Source: Alphaproteobacteria bacterium (GTDB lineage: Bacteria > Myxococcota_A > UBA796 > GCA-2862545). Taken from it: a stretch of DNA of 64,000 nt. Shown one piece after another: positions 17,391-24,619 of this stretch. Numbering within the stretch: the first letter of the stretch is position 1; every line of letters starts with the position of its first letter. Location: contig JACKER010000026.1 of assembly GCA_020632925.1 (NCBI GenBank), forward strand, positions 39,306 through 103,305. The letters run 5' to 3'. The translations under genes and the position numbers were made by a program. Under the pieces are notes generated by a model. It saw nothing but the letters and a program-made list of their open reading frames with translations. It was not told the DNA's origin and did no database searches.

Positions 17391-18526
17391 TCAGCGCGGT
17401 CTCGTTCCAGCAGTACAAGCTGCTGCGATCGGTCTCGATGGAGCTGGGACGGCTCAACGTGATCGTCGGGCGCAACGGCGCCGGCAAGAGCACCGTGCTG
17501 GAGGGGCTGCACACGCTACTTGGGTTGCCACACCCGACCGAGCAGGTGGGTGGGGTGCTCCATCGCGTCTTCGGCGACGCCGGTCGTGTGGCATCGCTGC
17601 TCTCCAAACCAGATGCGAGTTGGTTCGAGCTGCACGTGACGGGCCGACGAGCGAGCGCCGCCAAGGCCGAGTTCAGCCTCACCCTGACAGTCGAACGCCA
17701 TGGTGACCTCCGCCCTCGATGTCGACTGGAGCTGTTGGGCGAGGGGAGAACGCGTCGATTCGGGGTGGCGGAGTCGCACGATGACACCGATCTGCTTCGC
17801 GCTGCCTACCACCTCGAGCTGGCCAGCGTCGTACGCCTCCGTCTGCAGGGCACCCGCCTGGCGGCTCCCCACTACTCGGAGACCGCCGTGCCGCGCCTCG
17901 AGCACGACGGCGAGGGCCTTGCGTCGGTCCTGCAGTACCTCCAGGGTCTGCGCGACGGTACGCTCGAAGTCATCGAGCAACGACTGGCCGGCCTGATCCC
18001 CGGTGCTCGGCGGGTTCGGGCCGTCCCGACGCGCATCCCGCGCATCGAACAGGTCGTGGTCGCGATCGATGGCCGCGAGTCGCTGCACGAGAAGCGGAGC
18101 GAGGTCACGGGGACCCGGTTCGAGGTGGAGTTCGACGGGCTCGGGTGGATCGAGGCGGATCAGCTGTCGGAGGGGACGCTGCTCGTCCTGGGACTCCTGA
18201 CCTTGCTGCACCACCGCCCGCCGTCCCTGGTGCTCATCGACGACCTCGACGCCGGTCTGCACCCGATGGCTCAGCAGCAGCTCATCGCGGTCCTCCGGAC
18301 CTTGCTCGACGAGCGACCCGATCTGCAGGTCGTCGCCACGAGTCACTCCCCGTTCGTCCTCGACGCGCTCGACGCGAAGGAGGCCTTCGTCGCCGGCGTC
18401 GAGGGGGTCTCCGCACACGTGCGCCGGCTGGACGCCCACCCCGCGTGGAAGAAGCGGAAGGGCTACCTCCACCCGGGCGAGTTCTGGAGCGCGGTCGGCG
18501 AGGGCTGGGTCGCGGAGGAGAAGTGA
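17387..18526 (+). CDS. AAA ATPase of the OLD/RecF-like (ABC-type) group
   Basis: A 379-residue ATPase. Walker A is GRNGAGKST (Lys34), the signature-like segment is LSEGTLLVLGLL, Walker B is LVLIDDLDAGLHP, and the switch histidine lies in VATSHSPFVLDAL. This arrangement is typical of OLD, RecF and related ATPases that pair with nucleases in anti-phage or repair systems. TTG at 17387 overlaps the stop of the sigma-protease gene, and GGAGG sits 5 bases before it, so the start is firm. The next gene overlaps by GTGA. It is most likely the energy-using half of a two-protein complex with that gene. Confidence 0.85.
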   Translation: MISAVSFQQYKLLRSVSMELGRLNVIVGRNGAGKSTVLEGLHTLLGLPHPTEQVGGVLHRVFGDAGRVASLLSKPDASWFELHVTGRRASAAKAEFSLTLTVERHGDLRPRCRLELLGEGRTRRFGVAESHDDTDLLRAAYHLELASVVRLRLQGTRLAAPHYSETAVPRLEHDGEGLASVLQYLQGLRDGTLEVIEQRLAGLIPGARRVRAVPTRIPRIEQVVVAIDGRESLHEKRSEVTGTRFEVEFDGLGWIEADQLSEGTLLVLGLLTLLHHRPPSLVLIDDLDAGLHPMAQQQLIAVLRTLLDERPDLQVVATSHSPFVLDALDAKEAFVAGVEGVSAHVRRLDAHPAWKKRKGYLHPGEFWSAVGEGWVAEEK

Positions 18527-19245
18527 CCCGGCTCGGGATCGCCGCGGAGGACCGCTCCGATGTGCGCCTGCTCACGGGACTGGTGGACGCCATCGTGGTC
18601 GCCGAGGTCGACTGGATCGAGCCCGAGGTGCTCGACGCCTATCGTTCGTGGTGCGGACCCGAGGGCGACGACTGGCTCGACCTCCACCAGGCGACCGACC
18701 GAGCGCGTCAGCGTCGCTTCCGAGGCTTCTACGGTCGGTTCGGCGGGGAGCCGGGCGCGCTGGACGCGCACATGTTCCGCGCCGTGTTCCTGCTGTTCGC
18801 CGAGGAGGACGAGCCACCCGCCGCGGTGATCGTCGGGCGCGACACCGACGGCCACACCGAACGGCGACACGGTTTCGAACAGGCGGCGGCTCGCGACTGG
18901 CCGTTCATCACGGTCCTCGCGCTCGCGGACCCGGAGAGCGAAGCCTGGCGAATCGCGACCTGGACGCCCGACGACGACGACGACCGCCGCGCCCAGCTCG
19001 CGGAGCGAGAGCGGCTCGGATTCGATCCCATCCTCGCGCCGCACCGACTGACCTCAGGGCGAAGCACGAACAAGCGAGACTGCAAGAAGGTGCTCGAGAA
19101 CCTCTGCGCCCACGGTCGTTCGGCTGCGGATCGATGGGAGACGCTGGACAAGAGCCAGCTCTCAGGGATCGGTCCGACCTGTGGGCTCGCTCGCTTCGTC
19201 GAGGACGTGTTCGCGGTGCTGGTTCCGGTGGTGGGCGGTCGGTAG
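18523..19245 (+). CDS. TOPRIM-like (DUF4276-type) partner of the AAA ATPase
   Basis: A 240-residue protein. It starts TRLGIAAEDRSDVRLLTGLV, placing Glu9 after a first beta strand. It then has VIVGRDTDGHTE (Asp107 and Asp109) and ALADPESEAWRIA. A lone Glu, then Asp-x-Asp, then Pro-Glu-x-x-Ala-Trp is the arrangement of TOPRIM-type nuclease partners such as DUF4276 and RloB-like proteins. GTG at 18523 overlaps the ATPase stop and GGAGGAGAA precedes it. Together the two genes look like a nuclease/ATPase defence pair, but the assignment is by motif and context and would need structure comparison. Confidence 0.6.
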   Translation: MTRLGIAAEDRSDVRLLTGLVDAIVVAEVDWIEPEVLDAYRSWCGPEGDDWLDLHQATDRARQRRFRGFYGRFGGEPGALDAHMFRAVFLLFAEEDEPPAAVIVGRDTDGHTERRHGFEQAAARDWPFITVLALADPESEAWRIATWTPDDDDDRRAQLAERERLGFDPILAPHRLTSGRSTNKRDCKKVLENLCAHGRSAADRWETLDKSQLSGIGPTCGLARFVEDVFAVLVPVVGGR

Positions 19246-19273
19246 CCCGGGCTACGCTGCTGCTGGAGTCGCC

Positions 19274-20665
19274 ATGCCGGCCATCCTGTCCCTCGTCGCC
19301 TGCGGCGGATCCGCACCGACCGAGGTCGCGCACGAGACGGGCTCGGAGCTGCCGCCCATCGGCAACGTGCTCGTGGTGCTGATGGACGAGATCGGCATCG
19401 ACAAGGTCGCCGCGTACGGCGTGGGCGGGCAGGTCCCCCCGACGCCGGTGCTCGACGGCCTGATCGCCGAGGGCGTCCTGTTCGAGAACGCATGGGCGAC
19501 GCCGAGCTGCTCCCCGACCCGCGCCGCGCTCCTCACCGGGCGCCACCCCCGCCGGACCGGGATCGGGCGGTGGATCGACACGGAGCGGGACACCTGGGAG
19601 CTGGCCGACGAGGAGGTGACGATCCCCGAGATGCTGAGCCTGGCGCCTCGATCCTGGACCACCTCCCTCACCGGGAAGTGGCACCTGTCGGTCTACGCCG
19701 ACCCGCAGTTCGCCGACCACCCGCTGCGACAGGGGTTCGACTGGGCGGCGGGCAGCGTCGCGAACCTCACGAGCAGCAGCACCCTCCCCTCCGAGGAGCT
19801 CGGGTACTACCGTTGGGAGAAGGCGACGAACGGCGAGCTCTCCATCGTCACGACCTACGCGACGACCGACACGGTGGACGACGCGGTCGAGCGCGTGGCG
19901 GCGATGCCCGAGCCCTGGTTCCTGTACGTGCCCTTCAACGCCGCGCACGTCCCCAGCGAGGTCCCGCCCGAGGAGCTGACGGGCGACGTCCCCAGCTCCT
20001 CCGCCAGGGAGATCTTCGACGCGGCGGAGATCGCCATGGACACCGAGCTGGGCCGACTGCTCGCGTCCATGCCCGAGGATCTGCGACAGCGCACCACCGT
20101 GATCGTGCTGGGCGACAACGGCACGCCGAACGAGGCGATCGCGAAGAAGCGCGACCGGCGGCACGGCAAGCGGACCGTCTACGAGCTCGGCGTTCGGGTG
20201 CCGCTCGTGGTGACGGGGCCCTTCGTGCGCTCCCCGGGCTCCCGGAGCGAGGCGCTGGTCCACGTCGTCGACCTCTTCGCGACCGTCGCCGAGATCGCGG
20301 GCGTCGATCTCACCACCGTCCTGGGATCCGACGGTCGCCCCGTGACCCTCGACGCCGTCAGCCTGATGCCCTACCTCCGGGATCCGACCACGCCCTCGGC
20401 GCGCTCGATCCTGTACTCGGAGGAGTTCTTCCCCAACGGTCCCGGCCCAACCACGCACCAGATCGCGGCGGTGCGCGACCTGTCGTACAAGCTGCTGCAG
20501 GACGAGGACGGCTCCCGGCACCTCTTCGCGCTGGGGTCCGACGGCCTGGAGGAGGGGCCGGATCTGTTGGCGGAGGGAGCGATCCCCTCCGGTGAGGCCG
20601 CCACGGCGTATGGGGCGCTCACGACCGAGCTGGACGCCCGCCTCGCGATGGTTCAGGGTCCCTGA
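19274..20665 (+). CDS. Sulfatase (arylsulfatase-like) lipoprotein
   Basis: A 463-residue lipoprotein (ILSLVACGG). The sulfatase signature is PSCSPTRAALLTGRHP, with Cys79 as the residue converted to formylglycine in active enzymes. Other active-site parts: LTGKWHLS, HVPSEVP, and LGDNGTPNE. The first metal motif reads MDEIG, where most sulfatases have DDxG, so one ligand is Glu rather than Asp. The enzyme would hydrolyse sulfate esters in the periplasm. A true FGE would be needed; the FGE-like lipoprotein at 12786-13802 is a candidate but lacks the expected Cys pair. ATG at 19274 follows GGAG. Confidence 0.88.
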   Translation: MPAILSLVACGGSAPTEVAHETGSELPPIGNVLVVLMDEIGIDKVAAYGVGGQVPPTPVLDGLIAEGVLFENAWATPSCSPTRAALLTGRHPRRTGIGRWIDTERDTWELADEEVTIPEMLSLAPRSWTTSLTGKWHLSVYADPQFADHPLRQGFDWAAGSVANLTSSSTLPSEELGYYRWEKATNGELSIVTTYATTDTVDDAVERVAAMPEPWFLYVPFNAAHVPSEVPPEELTGDVPSSSAREIFDAAEIAMDTELGRLLASMPEDLRQRTTVIVLGDNGTPNEAIAKKRDRRHGKRTVYELGVRVPLVVTGPFVRSPGSRSEALVHVVDLFATVAEIAGVDLTTVLGSDGRPVTLDAVSLMPYLRDPTTPSARSILYSEEFFPNGPGPTTHQIAAVRDLSYKLLQDEDGSRHLFALGSDGLEEGPDLLAEGAIPSGEAATAYGALTTELDARLAMVQGP

Positions 20666-20671
20666 GTCCCG

Positions 20672-21382
20672 TCAGAGGAGGCCGGCGAGCGAGAGGCTCA
20701 CCAGCGCCACCATCGACGCGACCTCGACCCGCGCGGTGCGCTCCTCGCTCAGCCAGCCGCGCACCCGCCGACCGAGCAGGTTGCCGAGCGGGATGGTGAC
20801 CGCCAGCACCGAGGCCATGGGCACCACGTCCAGCGAGAGCCCGCCGCCCGCACCCATGCCGATCAGGCGCCCCACGTGCATCGCCACGCCGCCCGCCGAG
20901 AGGGCCGCGAGGTAGGCGCCGCCCCGCAGGCCCGCCGCCTGGAGCACCGGGTTCGCGAGCAGCCCCGCACCGCCCGCGGTGCTCGCCAGGCCGACCGCGA
21001 GGCCTGCCGGCCCGAGCCACCCGGCGCGCGCCCGCACGACCGTGGTCCGGCGGAGGTGCGTCACGACCGCCGCGAGCGCCGCGCCCACCATCGCCGCCTG
21101 GAGCACGACCGGCGGCAGCCGCACCGCGAGCAGCCCACCCGCGAGCGCGCCCGCCATCGCGCCGGCCACCCACGGGCCAACCAGGTGCCGCGGCAGCTCC
21201 CGGCGGTACAGCACGGCGCGGTGCAGGTTCCCGACGAGCAGCGCCGGCGTGGCGACGGCCAGCGCGCGGACGGGGTCGCCCCACCACGCACCCAGACCGA
21301 GCACCAGCATCATGCCGCCGCCCGCGCCCGCCACCGTCGTGAGCAGTCCCGCGAGCCCCCCGAACAGCGCCAGTGCCACCAT
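20672..21382 (-). CDS. TSUP family (TauE/SafE) membrane transporter
   Basis: A 236-residue inner-membrane protein with about eight hydrophobic helices. It has the duplicated Gly-rich motif of the family: LTTVAGAGGGMMLVLGL near the N-terminus and GLASTAGGAGLLANPVL in the middle. TSUP proteins move sulfite, sulfonates or organic anions. It lies next to, and convergent with, the sulfatase gene (6 bases apart), which makes a sulfur anion likely. CAGGAGGACGCG precedes the ATG at 21382. Confidence 0.85.
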   Translation of the reverse strand: MVALALFGGLAGLLTTVAGAGGGMMLVLGLGAWWGDPVRALAVATPALLVGNLHRAVLYRRELPRHLVGPWVAGAMAGALAGGLLAVRLPPVVLQAAMVGAALAAVVTHLRRTTVVRARAGWLGPAGLAVGLASTAGGAGLLANPVLQAAGLRGGAYLAALSAGGVAMHVGRLIGMGAGGGLSLDVVPMASVLAVTIPLGNLLGRRVRGWLSEERTARVEVASMVALVSLSLAGLL

Positions 21383-21430
21383 CGCGTCCTCCTGGCTCCC
21401 CCTTCACCCGGCGCTCGATATCCGAACATT

Positions 21431-21461
21431 GGATTGTATGGATACGAGTATTCCAAAATCC
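21431..21461. promoter_or_regulatory. AT-rich inverted repeat upstream of the OleA-like gene
   Basis: A 31-base inverted repeat in an otherwise GC-rich stretch. The left arm is GGATTGTATGGATAC and the right arm, read on the other strand, is GGATTTTGGAATAC, around a GA centre. Size and symmetry fit a TetR-type operator. It lies 39 bases before the OleA-like start and about 50 bases before the divergent TSUP gene start, so it could control either. The TetR-like gene at 22536 is the obvious candidate binder. Confidence 0.45.
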
Positions 21462-21499
21462 TGATGGTTTGTGCAGTCGCTCGCCGGATAGGCGGGGCC

Positions 21500-22516
21500 A
21501 TGCGCTTCCAGCGGGTCGTCGTCCAGGCCCTCGAGACCCTGGTCCCCCCCGTCGAGGTCACCACCGCGGACCTCGAGCGGGCCCTGTCGCCGCTGTACAA
21601 GCGGATCGGCATCCCCGACAAGGTGCTCGAGACGCTCACGGGCGTGCGGGCGCGGCGGTTCTGGCCCGAGGGGATGTCCCACGCGGACGCTGCCACCCAG
21701 GTCGCGCGCAGGCTGATCGATCGGCACGGGCTGCCGTCCTGCGGGCTGGGCGCCGTCGTGAGCACGTCGGTATGCAAGGACTTCATCGAGCCGCCGATCG
21801 CCTCGCTGGTCGCGGGCGACCTCGACCTGCCCGAGACCTGCCAGGACTTCGACGTGGGGCACGCCTGCCTCGGGTTCATGACGGGGATGGTGACCGTCGC
21901 GACGATGATCGAGGCCGGCCAGATCGAGGCGGGCCTGGTGGTCGCGGGCGAGGGGAGCCGGGCGGTCACGGAAGCCACCGTTCGGCGCCTGCTCCAGCCC
22001 GGCGTCGACTTCCGGACCTACGGCGAGAACCTCGCGACGCTCACGCTCGGCTCGATGGCGGTCGCGGCGCTGCTGGTCCACGAGAAGCACGCGACTGTCG
22101 ACCACCGCCTGCTCGGCGGCGCCTCGCTCTCCGCCACGCGGCACAGCCGGCTGTGCCTGGGCACGTCGACCGAGATGAAGACCGACGCCACGAAGCTGCT
22201 GCGCGAGGGCGTGGCGCTGGCGGGGCGGACGTGGGCGGCGGCGCAGGCGGAGCTCGGCGTCGCGCCGGCGGACGTGTCGGCCTTCCTGCTGCACCAGGTG
22301 GGCAAGGCGAACCACGACGCGCTCATCGCCCACCTGCAGCTCCCGGAGGAGCGCGTGCTCCGGCTCTACACCGACCACGGCAACGTGGGGGCGGCGGGCG
22401 TGCCGTTCACCCTCGCCACCGCGATCGAGCGCGGCGTGGTCCGCGAGGGGCAGCTCGCGATGATGATGGGCATCGGCAGCGGCCTGAACTGCGCGATGTT
22501 GGGGGTACGATGGTAG
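21500..22516 (+). CDS. Thiolase-superfamily condensing enzyme, OleA / KAS III-like
   Basis: A 338-residue protein. The opening (ADLERALSPLYKRIGIP, then VLETLTGVRARRFWPEG) and STSVCKDFIEPPIASLV are closer to OleA than to FabH. Active-site Cys123 lies in DVGHACLGFM, the His in LLHQVGKANHDAL and the Asn in TDHGNVGAAGVP. OleA condenses two acyl-CoAs to start long-chain olefin or beta-lactone synthesis. Genes oleB, oleC and oleD are not in the window, so this is an orphan and the product is open. The following gene begins 19 bases on and is probably co-transcribed. Confidence 0.85.
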   Translation: MRFQRVVVQALETLVPPVEVTTADLERALSPLYKRIGIPDKVLETLTGVRARRFWPEGMSHADAATQVARRLIDRHGLPSCGLGAVVSTSVCKDFIEPPIASLVAGDLDLPETCQDFDVGHACLGFMTGMVTVATMIEAGQIEAGLVVAGEGSRAVTEATVRRLLQPGVDFRTYGENLATLTLGSMAVAALLVHEKHATVDHRLLGGASLSATRHSRLCLGTSTEMKTDATKLLREGVALAGRTWAAAQAELGVAPADVSAFLLHQVGKANHDALIAHLQLPEERVLRLYTDHGNVGAAGVPFTLATAIERGVVREGQLAMMMGIGSGLNCAMLGVRW

Positions 22517-22535
22517 CCGTCCCACAGGAGGCCCG

Positions 22536-23141
22536 GTGAGCCGCGACGACTCGCTCCGACGCCGCGCCGCGCGGCGGCTGGTGGACGCCGCGGCCCGCCT
22601 CGCGACCCGCACGCGGACCGCCGCCGACGACTCGCGTCCGGCCTCGGTGGCGGACGTGTTGTTCATGGACAGCCAGCACGCGGCCTACGTCCAGCTCCAC
22701 CGCCGCTTCGTCGAGCGCGCCAACGCCGGGGTCGGCGGGTGGACGAGCGCGCTGGAGGCGCTGGACGCCATGTGGGAGACGGTGCGGCTGCTGCGCGGCG
22801 GCGCCCCCGCCGTCCTGCTGACGCTGTCGAGCAACGAGCGCTCGGTCGAGGAGCGCCGCAGCCGGTTCTATGTCGAGAGCACGGACCTGCTGGAGGATGC
22901 GATCCGCGCGGTGCTGGCGGCAGACCTGCCGCAGCTCGTCGTACCGCCCGAGCGGCTGGCGGTCCTGGTGCGCGTCACGCTCGAGGGGCTGGTGGTCGAG
23001 CTGGCGCAGGCGCGCACCCCCGAGGACGTCGCCCGCGTCGACCAGGCGTACCTCGACCTGCGCATGATGTTCGGTCGCCTGGTGAGCGAGCCCGTCGAGG
23101 CGCCCGACCTCGAGCTGGAGCCGATCCCGCTGCCCTGGTGA
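22536..23141 (+). CDS. TetR-family-like regulator with divergent DNA-binding part
   Basis: A 201-residue, mostly helical protein. The region from LHRRFVERANAG to the end, with SALEALDAMW, SNERSVEERRSRFYVESTDLL and RVDQAYLDLRMMF, resembles the ligand-binding part of TetR proteins. The usual helix-turn-helix consensus (Ala-x-x-Ala-Gly-Val-Ser) is not visible in the N-terminal 60 residues; SVADVLFMDSQHAAYVQLH may be a divergent version. GTG at 22536 follows CAGGAGG. Position behind the OleA-like gene suggests it senses acyl compounds. Confidence 0.6.
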   Translation: MSRDDSLRRRAARRLVDAAARLATRTRTAADDSRPASVADVLFMDSQHAAYVQLHRRFVERANAGVGGWTSALEALDAMWETVRLLRGGAPAVLLTLSSNERSVEERRSRFYVESTDLLEDAIRAVLAADLPQLVVPPERLAVLVRVTLEGLVVELAQARTPEDVARVDQAYLDLRMMFGRLVSEPVEAPDLELEPIPLPW

Positions 23142-23165
23142 ACCCGGGTCACCGTCGGCGCAGGA

Positions 23166-24515
23166 TCAGTACACCACCACGCCTTCGCTCACGTAGGAGT
23201 CGGTGGCCCACCCCTCGCTGTCCGGCGTCCATCCCGTCAACGATGGGTTGTCGCGCGTGTCCACCAGCCCGACGTGCATGCCCGGTGCGCCCACCAGCCC
23301 CACGTCGTAGAGGTCGGGGTTGTCGGTGAGGCGGAACTGCCCCGCGCGCTCCAGTGCCGGAAGCAGCCCGTCGAGGGTGCGGTGGGTGGTCGAGGTCACG
23401 TGCAGACCGCCCAGCGCCACGTCGGCCAGCCCGATGTCGGTCAGGCGGGGGGCGTCGATCCAGGGCTCGAACCGTCCCTGCCCGTCGAGCGTCATCGTGC
23501 CGGGGAGGAGCTGGAGGCTCGGCGCGACCACGTCGACCGCGCCGCCGACGTGGATGTCGAGGGAGCTCTGCTGGTAGCCCGCGACCGGCGCCAGGCGCGC
23601 GCCCAGGAACCGGAGTCCATCGAAGGCGCCCAGGTCGACGGTCACGCGTCGGCCGCCGGGCGCCGAGAAGTCGAGCCCCGCGAGGCCGCGCAGGCTCACC
23701 CCCGCGACGGTCGTGAGCGACGGGAACCGGATGGTGGTGATGCGGCCCGGGTCCGGACCGACGACGTTCATCCGCACCGCCGCCACGTCCTCGAGCGCGG
23801 GGAGGTCGAGATCCGGCAGGTCCCAGGCCCACGCGTCGAGGTCGACCAGGCTGGTCAGGTTCGGGGCGGTCACCTCGGCGCGGGGCGGAGGATCGGTGAT
23901 GACACCGGAGGCCGGACCGACGAGCAGCGAGCCGCTGAGCCAGGCGGGGAGGGTGACCCCGTCGAGATCCACACGGGTGACGCTGACGACGCCCGTCTGG
24001 AGGTACGGTAGCGTCACGCGGCTCGGATAGACCCCCGCCGCGAACTCGATGTCGCCCGCCAGGGTGTACACGGCCTCCGTGTACGTGGACTGGCTGCCCA
24101 CGATCAGCTCGTTCTGCAGGATCTGCAGGACCGGACGGGGGAGGGCCGCGGACACCGCCGGGGAGGGGCCGACCTGGACGACCTGGAACCAGTAGTCGCC
24201 CAGCGTCGTCCCGGCCGCCACGGTGCGCGGAAGGAGGGCGCTCCCACTCGCGGACGCGGTGACGCTCCCCAGCAGGACGGGGTTGACGAGGTCCACGCAC
24301 AGCCCGCCCAGGGCTTGTGGACAGGGCCCGTTCCCGGTCTGGGCGGAAGCGATCAGGTACACGCGGACGCCCGGCGTGGCCCCCGTGATGGTGAAGTCCA
24401 CGTTCTGGCCGCGGACCAGGGGGCCCACCTCCAGCTCGAGGGCGTGCGCTCGCGTCGGCACGAGCGAGGCGAGAGACAGGCTCCCAGCGACCACGACGGC
24501 GCGATGGACCGACAC
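23166..24515 (-). CDS. Exported protein of unknown function
   Basis: About 449 residues. A signal peptide (VVVAGSLSLASLVPTRAHA) is followed by beta-rich sequence, with VGPLVRGQNVDFTITGATPG resembling the Ig-like start of other exported proteins. The later part has repeats of short hydrophobic strands and turns (LTSLVDLDAW, LTTVAGVSLRG, LTDIGLADVALGG) of leucine-rich or BspA-like look. GTG at 24515 is preferred because GGAGG stands 5 bases before it; a GTG at 24521 overlaps this site. No function can be given. Confidence 0.75.
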   Translation of the reverse strand: MSVHRAVVVAGSLSLASLVPTRAHALELEVGPLVRGQNVDFTITGATPGVRVYLIASAQTGNGPCPQALGGLCVDLVNPVLLGSVTASASGSALLPRTVAAGTTLGDYWFQVVQVGPSPAVSAALPRPVLQILQNELIVGSQSTYTEAVYTLAGDIEFAAGVYPSRVTLPYLQTGVVSVTRVDLDGVTLPAWLSGSLLVGPASGVITDPPPRAEVTAPNLTSLVDLDAWAWDLPDLDLPALEDVAAVRMNVVGPDPGRITTIRFPSLTTVAGVSLRGLAGLDFSAPGGRRVTVDLGAFDGLRFLGARLAPVAGYQQSSLDIHVGGAVDVVAPSLQLLPGTMTLDGQGRFEPWIDAPRLTDIGLADVALGGLHVTSTTHRTLDGLLPALERAGQFRLTDNPDLYDVGLVGAPGMHVGLVDTRDNPSLTGWTPDSEGWATDSYVSEGVVVY

Positions 24516-24575
24516 GGACACCTCCAGGCGCCCAGGCTACTCCAGGTGGCCGTCGCGCGCGCGGTCGAGCGCCGG

Positions 24576-24600
24576 GCCCCCTCCCCCACGAGGGGGGAAG
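24576..24600 (-). terminator. GC hairpin after the multihaem operon
   Basis: CCCCC and GGGGG around a 4-base TCGT loop, with further G and C pairing outside, 23-37 bases past the stop of the decahaem gene at 24620. There is no T-run. It is a plausible end of the operon in a GC-rich genome. Confidence 0.35.
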
Positions 24601-24619
24601 GAGCGAAGGGGACGTCGTC

